Shown here: positions 1-7,096 of the stretch, piece after piece
Layout: every line of letters starts with the position of its first letter
Position numbering within the stretch: position 1 is the first letter of the stretch
Assembly: GCF_008635795.1 (NCBI RefSeq)
Contig: NZ_VWRQ01000009.1
Coordinates: 124,001-188,000, forward strand
Length of the DNA stretch: 64,000 bases
Reading direction: 5' to 3'
From: Paenibacillus tepidiphilus
Lineage (GTDB): Bacteria > Bacillota > Bacilli > Paenibacillales > Paenibacillaceae
The notes under the pieces: model-generated
Told to the model about the DNA's origin: nothing
The model's database searches: none
What the model saw: the letters and a program-made list of their open reading frames with translations, nothing else
Position numbers and translations under genes: made by a program

Positions 1-557
1 GTGACTGCTGCGCCTTGAGCCAAACCGGTTCCTGTGCCTGAAGTTGAAGCATTGCGAACTTCCAATAAGTCAGCACCAGTACCGATTTTATCAATCGAGC
101 TAGCATTCTTTACAGCTGCAGTTGCTTCGGTCTTGTCCTTCGAACCATTAATCAGCTTCTGAGTATTGAACTCAGTAGTGTTACCGATACGGTTGATTTC
201 GTCGGCCAATTGGTTAACTTCGTCCTGAATGCTCTTACGGTCGCTGTCAGTGTTCGTTCCGTTCGCGGATTGAACAGCCAGCTCACGCATACGCTGCAGG
301 ATGGAGTGAGTTTCGTTCAGTGCACCTTCAGCTGTTTGAATCATGGAAATTGCGTCCTGCGAGTTACGGGATGCTTGATCCAGACCGCGGATCTGGCCGC
401 GCATTTTCTCGGAGATCGCCAGACCGGCAGCGTCGTCGCCTGCACGGTTAATGCGAAGACCGGAAGACAGCTTCTCGATGTTCTTGCTTTGGTTCGTTGT
501 GTTTACGCTCAATTGACGCTGAGTGTTCAACGAAGCAATATTGTGGTTGATAATCAT
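1..557 (-). CDS. hag: flagellin, N-terminal part (cut by window edge)
   Basis: This is the flagellar filament subunit, exported through the flagellar type III apparatus and polymerised outside the cell. The visible 185 residues are the conserved D0/D1 region: [12 protein letters not shown] at the start, then [21 protein letters not shown] and an RGLDQASRN stretch, followed by the heptad-rich helix around [14 protein letters not shown]. The C-terminal half lies beyond position 1. The ATG at 555-557 follows the strong ribosome site GGGAGGAAAT. The leader carries a CsrA-type hairpin and a sigma-D promoter, described separately. Neighbouring csrA and fliW encode its known translational regulators in Bacillus. 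The family call is certain; a second flagellin elsewhere cannot be excluded. Confidence 0.96.
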   Translation of the reverse strand, partial: MIINHNIASLNTQRQLSVNTTNQSKNIEKLSSGLRINRAGDDAAGLAISEKMRGQIRGLDQASRNSQDAISMIQTAEGALNETHSILQRMRELAVQSANGTNTDSDRKSIQDEVNQLADEINRIGNTTEFNTQKLINGSKDKTEATAAVKNASSIDKIGTGADLLEVRNASTSGTGTGLAQGAAV

Positions 558-588
558 TGGTTATTTCCTCCCTGAAATTGGTTGATCC

Positions 589-598
589 ACATCCATGT
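589..598 (-). promoter_or_regulatory. CsrA-type binding hairpin in the hag leader
   Basis: On the transcript strand the leader reads ACATGGATGT inside an inverted repeat, CCACAT with ATGTGG. This puts GGA in the loop, as in known CsrA targets (core ACARGGAUGU). It lies about 31 nt upstream of the flagellin ATG. A second GGA-rich element is the ribosome site itself, CAGGGAGGA. The two-site arrangement matches the B. subtilis hag leader. CsrA binding is inferred. Confidence 0.72.
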
Positions 599-649
599 GG
601 TAACAATGTTGTTAAGGTCGGCCGCCCCGCCAATCATTGCCTATTATAT

Positions 650-676
650 ATATCGTCCGCTTCCGAACAATTTTTA
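650..676 (-). promoter_or_regulatory. sigma-D-type promoter of hag
   Basis: On the minus strand TAAA (673-676) is followed after exactly 15 nt by GACGATAT (650-657). The Bacillus sigma-D consensus is TAAA-N15-GCCGATAW, so the -10 has one mismatch. The predicted leader is about 85 nt and contains the CsrA hairpin. Confidence 0.75.
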
Positions 677-701
677 TAGCTTTTGAGCTTCACACGAAAA
701 A

Positions 702-932
702 TTATTTTTGCTTCAACCGGTCAAGTAGTGCATTCAAGGTCTGGGGAGCTGGCGCTGCCGATTCAACGTTGGACTCTTTAATGGACAAGTAGACCTCTTG
801 CCGGAAGATATCTACATGCCTCGGCGCATTGATTCCGATCTTGACCGTATCGCCTTCTACGGCCAGAACAGTAACCTCAATATGGTCCTGTATGACAATA
901 GACTCACCTTTCTTACGCGAGAGTACTAGCAT
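702..932 (-). CDS. csrA: carbon storage regulator CsrA
   Basis: A 76-residue RNA-binding translational repressor that acts as a dimer on GGA-containing hairpins. The sequence opens with the canonical MLVLSRKKGESIVI strand. It contains the APRHVDIFRQEVY segment, which includes the conserved RNA-contacting arginine, and has a longer tail than E. coli CsrA, as usual in Firmicutes. The ATG at 930-932 is chosen because AAGGGGAGGAG lies just upstream and the family begins at MLVLSR. The start overlaps the end of fliW by 7 nt, so the two genes are translationally coupled. Its probable target, the hag leader, is the next gene downstream. In B. subtilis FliW sequesters CsrA until flagellin is exported. 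Confidence 0.97.
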   Translation of the reverse strand: MLVLSRKKGESIVIQDHIEVTVLAVEGDTVKIGINAPRHVDIFRQEVYLSIKESNVESAAPAPQTLNALLDRLKQK

Positions 933-1372
933 GGCGTCTCCTCCCCTTCTGCATTGTCGCTCACCCAAAGAAATTGTTTGGTGGAATAGTGCGATTTATG
1001 GAGAACTACTTGCTTGGCGGATTGATTATCCGGATTGAGAACAATGGGTGCAAGCAAGTTCAACGTGGATTCTTCTAACGTTTCCCTTAAGGTCACGATT
1101 GTTCTCACCAATACGGCTTCGGTTATTTGCAATTCTTCCGTATCAGACTCCGGTAATTCAAATTCATATTGCGGATAAAATATAAATGGGTCCGTTAACA
1201 GAAAACACAAGGTCTCCGTATGCAGAGATTGCAAATAAGAGAACAATCCACCCTCCAGATCGATGACAGCAAAATCCGTTTCCTGCTCAAACCCGGGAAT
1301 TCCCTTGGCAAAATGATAAATCCGTTCGCTTTCAACCTCCACTTGCCCCATTGACGCCGTTTCAATAATCAT
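926..1372 (-). CDS. fliW: flagellar assembly factor FliW
   Basis: A 148-residue antagonist of CsrA that also binds flagellin, linking flagellin translation to filament assembly. Family landmarks are FAKGIPGFEQE near residue 25, the LTDPFIFYPQYEF segment in the middle, and LNLLAPIVLN with AKQVVL near residues 107-126. The start is taken at ATG 1370-1372, with AAGGAG 11 nt upstream. An ATG four codons earlier is less well placed. The stop overlaps csrA. A strong terminator (1413-1447) separates it from yviE, so fliW-csrA should have a promoter of its own in the 40-bp spacer or depend on read-through. Confidence 0.95.
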   Translation of the reverse strand: MIIETASMGQVEVESERIYHFAKGIPGFEQETDFAVIDLEGGLFSYLQSLHTETLCFLLTDPFIFYPQYEFELPESDTEELQITEAVLVRTIVTLRETLEESTLNLLAPIVLNPDNQSAKQVVLHKSHYSTKQFLWVSDNAEGEETPC

Positions 1373-1412
1373 TGCAAGCAGCACTCCTTGTATCTTAAAT
1401 TTAGTTATTAAA

Positions 1413-1447
1413 AAGGCTATAGACGGTTCAAACCCATCTATAGCCTT
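1413..1447 (-). terminator. terminator after yviE
   Basis: The inverted repeat AAGGCTATAGA / TCTATAGCCTT has an 11-bp stem and a 13-nt loop, and runs into TTTTTAA on the minus strand. It lies 13 nt after the yviE stop and before fliW. Confidence 0.8.
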
Positions 1448-1459
1448 AGCTTATAGTTA

Positions 1460-2023
1460 CTATACTTGAGTATCAATCACTTGCGGCGTAAAGCTCAGCG
1501 AAGGCTTTTGCCGCATATAAATTTCAACCGATGCCGGTGAATACCGGTATTCGGGCAAGTGAGACTCCGCCTGGAAATGCACCTCACCCTTTGTGTACTC
1601 CATTTGCACCGGCGACGGTGTAACATGGATATCTACATTATCATAGGAAGGGGTCTCCCGAATCTCTGGATACGAAACCGGCTGCCAGTCCGTTCCATAC
1701 ACTTCAGCAATCGTATTGCCTGGCTTATGGAAGTTGGCCATCCGCTCTCCCTGCTCCATCCGTTTAGCAATGGCCTGCAGCCACATTTGTTCCACTCCGG
1801 AATAAATCCGCTGGCTCATTTCCGGATAAGTTCCGCCCGTATACACCGCGCGGGCTTTGGACTGGTCTATGATAACCTCGGCAGGAGCCTGATGAATATT
1901 CCATTTTCCAGGCGTCGTCGTGATCTGCAGATCAGCTTTGGGTTGGCTCATCTCCAATTTGCCGGGCGTTGTGTCAATGCCGATTAATGCCCGGGTCTGA
2001 GAATACTGCACTTCGACTTTCAA
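1460..2023 (-). CDS. yviE: DUF6470 family protein (YviE-like)
   Basis: A 187-residue protein of the YviE/DUF6470 family, function unknown, found between flgL and fliW in Bacillus and relatives. The N-terminal half holds short repeated beta-type motifs with LEMSQPKADLQI and TTPGKWNIHQ, a pattern seen in this family. The central segment IYSGVEQMWLQAIAKRMEQGERMANFH is helical and conserved. The first codon is TTG (2021-2023), supported by AAGGTGAT five bases upstream and by the 19-nt spacing from the flgL stop. There is no signal peptide. Position is the main hint of a flagellar role. Confidence 0.85.
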   Translation of the reverse strand: MKVEVQYSQTRALIGIDTTPGKLEMSQPKADLQITTTPGKWNIHQAPAEVIIDQSKARAVYTGGTYPEMSQRIYSGVEQMWLQAIAKRMEQGERMANFHKPGNTIAEVYGTDWQPVSYPEIRETPSYDNVDIHVTPSPVQMEYTKGEVHFQAESHLPEYRYSPASVEIYMRQKPSLSFTPQVIDTQV

Positions 2024-2042
2024 TGCGTATCACCTTCCCCGT

Positions 2043-2963
2043 TTATCGGATGAAATCAATCAATGTGTTCTGAATGATTTTGCCGCCGACGGACAACGAG
2101 GCGTTATAAATATTCTCTTGAATCTTGGACTGTGTCAGCAGTTCGGCATAATCGCCATCTTCTGTCTTGGATTGCAGGTCGGTGATGTTGACCCCTAGAT
2201 CGCTTAACCGGTTCTTCATCAACTCTACCCGGTTGGACTTAGCCCCGATATCCGCTTGCACTGCCAGGATTTTATCGTACCGTGTATCAATGTTACCCAG
2301 CTCGCTGGAGATATCTGCTGTATTACCATTGGCCAGGGCCTCTGAAATCTTGTCAATCACAGCAAATATATTATCGCTGTCCTCACCGCCGAATACCGAG
2401 TTACCTGTAATATTAATCGGCAGCTGTACGCTGTCCCCCACCGTATAATACAGCAGGCCGTCGTCTGTCTTAATTGATGAAGCCTTGGACAAATCCACAT
2501 TACCGTCTTCACCTGTCTCAAACTGGTATGGCTTATCCATATAAGCCTGGCCATTAAAGATATATTTACCTTTGAACTGGCTATTGGCGATATCAACCAG
2601 CTGTTCCTTCAATTGTTTAACCTCGGCATTAATACTATTGAGTGCCTCTTGAGGATTAGATCCGTTGGCCCCGGTTACAGAGATTTCACGCAAACGCTGT
2701 ACTACAGCCCCAGTCTGCGTCAAGATCGTATCATTAAATTCCAACCATGAAGTCGCATCATCCACGTTCTCCTGATACTGTTCATTCGCCGACAATTCAG
2801 CACGGTAGCGCAAAGAATAGGTAATACCTACAGGATCATCGGAAGGCTTGTTGAGCTTACGTCCGGTAGCAAGCTGAATTTGCGTTTCGTTCATCGTACG
2901 CGCGTTCCGGTTAAGATTAAGCAGCAGCTGTGAATTCATCATGTTTGAAGTTACTCTTAACAT
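2043..2963 (-). CDS. flgL: flagellar hook-associated protein 3 (FlgL)
   Basis: A 306-residue hook-filament junction protein that sits between FlgK and the filament. The N-terminal region MLRVTSNMMNSQLLLNLNRN with LATGRKLNKPSDDPVG is the flagellin-like D0/D1 signature, and the C-terminal helix ends in LIDFIR. The length is typical for the family. The start ATG follows ATAGGAGGAGG. It begins 15 nt after the flgK stop and is read as part of the flgM-flgN-flgK-flgL string. Confidence 0.96.
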   Translation of the reverse strand: MLRVTSNMMNSQLLLNLNRNARTMNETQIQLATGRKLNKPSDDPVGITYSLRYRAELSANEQYQENVDDATSWLEFNDTILTQTGAVVQRLREISVTGANGSNPQEALNSINAEVKQLKEQLVDIANSQFKGKYIFNGQAYMDKPYQFETGEDGNVDLSKASSIKTDDGLLYYTVGDSVQLPINITGNSVFGGEDSDNIFAVIDKISEALANGNTADISSELGNIDTRYDKILAVQADIGAKSNRVELMKNRLSDLGVNITDLQSKTEDGDYAELLTQSKIQENIYNASLSVGGKIIQNTLIDFIR

Positions 2964-2978
2964 CTCTTAAGCCTCCTC

Positions 2979-4580
2979 CTATCTGCCCACGGTACCGGTG
3001 GAATTAATTAATTTATCCAGCATTTCGTCATACGTCGTCATAAAACGGGCAGCGGCACTATAAGCATGCTGGAACACAAGCATATTCGACATTTCTTCAT
3101 CCAGGGAAACCCCGCTTACAGATTGACGGCGGGCATTGACCTGCTGTACCAGATAATCCGAATTTTCCGTTTGGCGGGTAGCTTCTTGGGACTGGATCCC
3201 AAGCTGCCCTACCAACGTCTTATAAAAGGCTCCTGCCGTCCCCTTGATTCCGGTAGTCGGAGAGGTGAACGTGCCGATTTGCTGATTGGCGAGCAATAAC
3301 GCAATCGTATTATTCCCCTTGACTACTGCTTCTGCATCACCAGTTCCCGATGTCCGCAATGAAGTTGCAAGCAGGCTGCTGTCGGCGGCAATCAGAGGAT
3401 TGAGCATAATATTACCTGCAGTGATCTGAGTTCCGTCTCCATTGATAGTGAACAGAGGTTTACCGGGATTAATCGTTCCATCCATGGTGTACCCCAATTG
3501 ATGGAGTCCGTTAAGCCCTGCCACAGTTGCTTTAACATCCGCACTAAGCGCAGCACCCTTGGGAAAGGCACTTCCAGCCGAAATGGTGGAAGTCGAGCCA
3601 TCAGCATTAGTTACTGTTGCTTCAGTGCTCAGAACCGTCCCTTCGGGCAGGACCGATCCTCTAGGCAGAGTAACCTCAATTTCACCATTGGCGATTGTGT
3701 TGGCAATATTGTCGAGTTGCCCCTTATAATCGGCCACATATTTCTGCTGGGAAGAAATCATTCCATGCACTTCGCCCGACTTCAAATCACCGGAGGCAAA
3801 AGCAGCGTTAAGGAATGCACTGTCGATGGTAGCCGGCGGCCCATTAGGAGTGACCAAGGCTTGTCCACCCATAGAAATGCTGTATCCGTAATCCGTATCG
3901 ACAACACTGATATTCATAATTTTGGATAACTTGTCTGTCAACAGATCACGTTGGTCACGAAGATCATTAGCGCGGTCTCCCATGCTCTCAATCTTGAAGA
4001 TTGACGCATTAAGGTCGGTAATTGAGGACAAATATCCTTGGATTTCAGTCGCTTTAACGGCAACATTGGAGGATAGATCCTTATCCAGGCTATCGAGCTG
4101 CTTGCTCATATAATTCAAGGCATCAGTTAAGGACTGGGTAGTCTGGGCGACAATCTTCCGTGAAGTGCTATCCTCCGGGTTCTTACTGAGATCCGACCAT
4201 GCTTTCCAGAAGTTATCCAGAACTGTATTAAGCCCGGTATCCGAAGGCTCGTTAAAGATGGCTTCCAGCTTGTCGAGTGTATCGGACTGGATGGACCAAC
4301 TGCCGAGCGAGGCATTCTCACCGCGGTACTGGTCGTCCAGGAACGTCTCACGGATACGGTCAATCGAACCGAATTCTACGCCGGTACCCAACTGGCCGGG
4401 AACTGTCGAGTTATTGAGGCCGTAGGCTTCAATAGGAATGGAAGCAGTCATATTGACGCGTTGGCGGCTGTACCCTTCCGTGTTGGCATTGGCGATGTTA
4501 TGGCCGGTTGTATTCAGTGCCGCGGTCTGGGTGAACAAGCTCCGTCTGGCCGTCTCGATTGAATGAAATGTGGATGTCAT
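2979..4580 (-). CDS. flgK: flagellar hook-associated protein 1 (FlgK)
   Basis: A 533-residue first hook-filament junction protein. The N-terminal MTSTFHSIETARRSLFTQTAALNTT and the NIANANTEGYSRQRV rod/hook signature are intact. The C-terminal helix with GVSLDEEMSNMLVFQHAYSAAARFM is the matching D0 half. The middle, about residues 295-345, holds an unusual stretch with the motifs LPRGSVLPEGT and AFPKGAALSADV, probably an insertion in a surface domain. The ATG follows AAGGGAGGAAC. It is preceded by its chaperone gene flgN. Confidence 0.96.
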   Translation of the reverse strand: MTSTFHSIETARRSLFTQTAALNTTGHNIANANTEGYSRQRVNMTASIPIEAYGLNNSTVPGQLGTGVEFGSIDRIRETFLDDQYRGENASLGSWSIQSDTLDKLEAIFNEPSDTGLNTVLDNFWKAWSDLSKNPEDSTSRKIVAQTTQSLTDALNYMSKQLDSLDKDLSSNVAVKATEIQGYLSSITDLNASIFKIESMGDRANDLRDQRDLLTDKLSKIMNISVVDTDYGYSISMGGQALVTPNGPPATIDSAFLNAAFASGDLKSGEVHGMISSQQKYVADYKGQLDNIANTIANGEIEVTLPRGSVLPEGTVLSTEATVTNADGSTSTISAGSAFPKGAALSADVKATVAGLNGLHQLGYTMDGTINPGKPLFTINGDGTQITAGNIMLNPLIAADSSLLATSLRTSGTGDAEAVVKGNNTIALLLANQQIGTFTSPTTGIKGTAGAFYKTLVGQLGIQSQEATRQTENSDYLVQQVNARRQSVSGVSLDEEMSNMLVFQHAYSAAARFMTTYDEMLDKLINSTGTVGR

Positions 4581-4637
4581 GCTGGTAGTTCCTCCCTTGT
4601 CTTGGACCCGGCAATACTTTCTGCCTTAAGGACAGTG

Positions 4638-5138
4638 TTATCCGCGGGCGTCAAAAATCCCCGGCCGCGCGCTGCCGCTGCTCTTATCGGACGGATGGTG
4701 ATACGTAAACTCCTGGTTGGGTCTGCCGACCAGCAAATCCAGGGAATAGTCTATAAATGAAAGCGACTGCTCAATCAGCTTCTGGTTCAGATCATTCGCA
4801 TGCTTCAAGCGGTGCAAGGTGTCTGATAGCTTCTGCTGAATGTGCTGCAGCCGCATTTTGTCTTCAGGGTCAAATACAAGACGGGTAAGCTCGGTCAGAT
4901 TAAGCTGTAGATTGGAACGGATGCCTACAGACTGAATATAGGCATAAGCCGCCTCTGACCGTGCTTCCTCAAGTATGCCAATTTGCTTCATCAGCTTCGA
5001 CTCTTGATTCATGATGTCGATCAGGCCGTTAACCTTGTTGTCCATTATCGTCTGTTTCTTGACGGCGGCCAGATCGAGCATCCGGAGATGAGCCTCGTCC
5101 AGCCGTTCAAGCGATTCAATCAAAGTTGTCAATGGCAT
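4638..5138 (-). CDS. flgN: flagellar export chaperone FlgN
   Basis: About 166 residues, largely alpha-helical, of the FlgN/YvyG family that keeps FlgK and FlgL export-competent. Helical heptads run from MPLTTLIESLERLDEAHLRML through QSLSFIDYSLDLL, followed by a loose Ser/Gly/Asp tail. The ATG at 5136-5138 is preferred because AGGTGA lies 8 nt upstream. An in-frame GTG four codons earlier at 5150 lacks a ribosome site. It begins just after flgM and before flgK, as in B. subtilis. Confidence 0.9.
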   Translation of the reverse strand: MPLTTLIESLERLDEAHLRMLDLAAVKKQTIMDNKVNGLIDIMNQESKLMKQIGILEEARSEAAYAYIQSVGIRSNLQLNLTELTRLVFDPEDKMRLQHIQQKLSDTLHRLKHANDLNQKLIEQSLSFIDYSLDLLVGRPNQEFTYHHPSDKSSGSARPGIFDARG

Positions 5139-5150
5139 GGATGGGATCAC

Positions 5151-5438
5151 CTAATTCTCGGAGGATTGCTTAAAGTAAGGGGCGAGTTTCTCTGCGAGTT
5201 TGGCTGCGTCTACTTGATAGGTACCTGCGGAGACTTGTTGCTTCAAGCTTTCAATTCTTTGCGCGCGTTCTGTATCCACTTTACCGCTGTTCTGGGCTTC
5301 CAGAAGCTTCATCGCTTCACTTGAAATGGACACCTCGTCGGTGCGCATGCTCTTCTTGATCTGGTCCTGCTTCTGCGTTTCAGCGGTGCGCTGGTATGGA
5401 TTGATGGCGTTAATTCGTCCGCTCTCGTTAATCTTCAC
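5151..5438 (-). CDS. flgM: anti-sigma-D factor FlgM
   Basis: A 95-residue anti-sigma factor that holds sigma-D inactive until the hook is complete. It has the typical polar, weakly ordered N-terminus MKINESGRINAINPYQ and a helical C-terminal half with DEVSISSEAMKLLE and SGTYQ-like AGTYQVDAAKLAEKL. The start is GTG, with AAGGAAGGTGA upstream. A perfect sigma-D -10 element lies 52 nt upstream, giving the expected autoregulatory loop and a second entry point into flgM-flgN-flgK-flgL. Confidence 0.95.
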   Translation of the reverse strand: MKINESGRINAINPYQRTAETQKQDQIKKSMRTDEVSISSEAMKLLEAQNSGKVDTERAQRIESLKQQVSAGTYQVDAAKLAEKLAPYFKQSSEN

Positions 5439-5489
5439 AACTTCACCTTCCTTCTGAATAAATAAAAATACCGATAATCTTTACTAAGT

Positions 5490-5516
5490 TTATCGGCAAT
5501 CGCTGAAACATTCTTA
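5490..5516 (-). promoter_or_regulatory. sigma-D-type promoter of flgM
   Basis: On the minus strand TAAG (5513-5516) is followed after 15 nt by GCCGATAA (5490-5497), an exact -10 consensus. The -10 forms half of an inverted repeat, CCGATAA...TTATCGG, spanning 5471-5496. Confidence 0.82.
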
Positions 5517-5542
5517 ATAGTTGCAAGCGTTATTTTGCGAAA

Positions 5543-5950
5543 TTATTGTTTCCGGAATTTGTCAACCGCACGATATGCTGCTTCTGTAGGCTTAGGAGTA
5601 CTCGCGCTCTCCATGGTTTGCTTAATCTGATTGATGTCTTTGCTCAGGCGGCTCCGGCAGCTGTCGCACATATGTCCTTCTCTGATCAAAGTTCCGCAGA
5701 CTTCACAGGGAACCATCATATTAGGGGCATTGGCAATCGAAATCCGTCCTTCGCGGATGAACCGCGTAATTTCCTTGATTGGAATCTCCGTAACATCGGA
5801 CAGCTCCTGAATATTGGTTCCTCTGTTCTTGCGGAGGTATTCCACACAGATTTCGTATTGGTGCTCCAGCTCCTTGAGACAGGGCTGGCACATATCCGAG
5901 GGGTTCTTGACAAATAACCGGCCGCATCTAGGGCAATTGTCTACATTCAT
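5543..5950 (-). CDS. yvyF: flagellar operon protein YvyF
   Basis: A 135-residue protein of the YvyF/TIGR03826 family encoded in the comF-flgM interval of Bacilli. It has two cysteine clusters likely to bind metal, CPRCGR..CQPC near residues 5-22 and CEVCG..CDSC near residues 84-99. Between them lies a MerR-like helix-turn-helix segment, IQELSDVTEIPIKEITRFIREG. The start at ATG 5948-5950 is chosen from GAAGGGAG upstream and from family length. An open extension of 24 codons upstream lacks support. It is probably a transcription-associated regulator; its target is unknown. Confidence 0.88.
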   Translation of the reverse strand: MNVDNCPRCGRLFVKNPSDMCQPCLKELEHQYEICVEYLRKNRGTNIQELSDVTEIPIKEITRFIREGRISIANAPNMMVPCEVCGTLIREGHMCDSCRSRLSKDINQIKQTMESASTPKPTEAAYRAVDKFRKQ

Positions 5951-6172
5951 TTCAATAGCGGCTCCCTTCAATACATTGTGTACAAGGTATAAAATCCTTA
6001 TGCTAAGATTAACTGATTTCAAAAACTTAGTCTACGATTACTATCGGCTAGAGCCCTGGATTATTTTAATGGATATCATTTGAATTGATAATTTTTCCTG
6101 TATCAGGACTGTCGCAACTCCAAATCTGCATCAGCCAAGGTCCCAGCACCATAATTCCCCGGCAAAAATGCT

Positions 6173-7096
6173 CTAGGATCGCGCCCAGGTCAGGCTGCAT
6201 ATTTCAACTTTACCCTCTAAGCTTCCGCCCGGCTGGCGGATCAATGCCTCGGCACATGCCCTCAGTGTACTGCCGGTAGTATAGATATCGTCGACAATGA
6301 CAATCCGCAGCGGACGGCCGGAGTCAAGGGAGTTGCGCAGCAAGGAGGCAAATTGTCCCTGTAATGCCGAATCGGTACTGGCGGCAAAAGCATGCTTCAT
6401 ATCAGCGAGCCGCTCCGCCCGGCTCTTGAAGCTCTGTTTGGCGGTATGCTGTGTACGGACAAGCAGCGGAAGCTGGAGAATTCCCCGCCGCGCGGCGAGC
6501 ACCGCCGCCAGCTGCCCTGCCTGGTTGAAGCCCCGTTCGGCCAGACGGGTACTGCTGACCGGAACCGGGACAAGCAAATCGGCCTGCCAGCGGTCTGTCC
6601 GTTTGCGGGGAAGCAGAGAGGACCAGATTTTGTGAGGAGATGCAGCTCCCATAATTAGTCCGGAATCTGCTTCTAAGACAGCATTCTGGTTAGCTGTGTA
6701 ACTCCACCGGCTTACGCTGCCGTTCTCCATCGCTTCCTGCATGGCGTTGTAGGCCCGGTCCAGCATGAGCCCCAGCACCTGGGCAAGCCGCTCGTTGCCA
6801 CGGTATTTATATTGGCCCAGTATCTCGCGCATCTCCGATGTATAGCTCACCGCGCTGCGGTTATACAGCAAGGGGCCCGGTTGGCGGCTGCGGCTGCAAT
6901 CGGGACAACCCACCGGACGCCCGCATGTCCGGCAGCGCGGAGCCTTGATCCAGGGAATAGCCGATTCACAAGCCAGACATATTCCCGGAGTCTGCGCAGA
7001 GGGTGCGTGCGCCTTCCCGCAGAACAGGCATACCGGGTGGGCGGGGGCAAGCAGCATTTTAGCGGCACTTAGCCAGTTACTCCATTCGACTCTCAT
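6173..7096 (-). CDS. comFC: ComF family protein / phosphoribosyltransferase domain (ComFC)
   Basis: A 307-residue late-competence protein involved in uptake of single-stranded DNA. The N-terminal third is cysteine rich (CLFCGK, CLACES, CRTCGRPVGCPDC), consistent with metal binding. The C-terminal half is a type I phosphoribosyltransferase fold with the PRPP loop IVIVDDIYTTGST near residues 262-274. Its start overlaps the comFA stop by ATGA, so the pair is coupled. comFB, which lies between these genes in B. subtilis, is absent. Confidence 0.93.
   Translation of the reverse strand: MRVEWSNWLSAAKMLLAPAHPVCLFCGKAHAPSAQTPGICLACESAIPWIKAPRCRTCGRPVGCPDCSRSRQPGPLLYNRSAVSYTSEMREILGQYKYRGNERLAQVLGLMLDRAYNAMQEAMENGSVSRWSYTANQNAVLEADSGLIMGAASPHKIWSSLLPRKRTDRWQADLLVPVPVSSTRLAERGFNQAGQLAAVLAARRGILQLPLLVRTQHTAKQSFKSRAERLADMKHAFAASTDSALQGQFASLLRNSLDSGRPLRIVIVDDIYTTGSTLRACAEALIRQPGGSLEGKVEICSLTWARS

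Noticed and set aside
448..633. A 61-codon minus-strand frame overlapping the hag start
   Set aside because: Out of frame with flagellin and covering its leader; no independent support.
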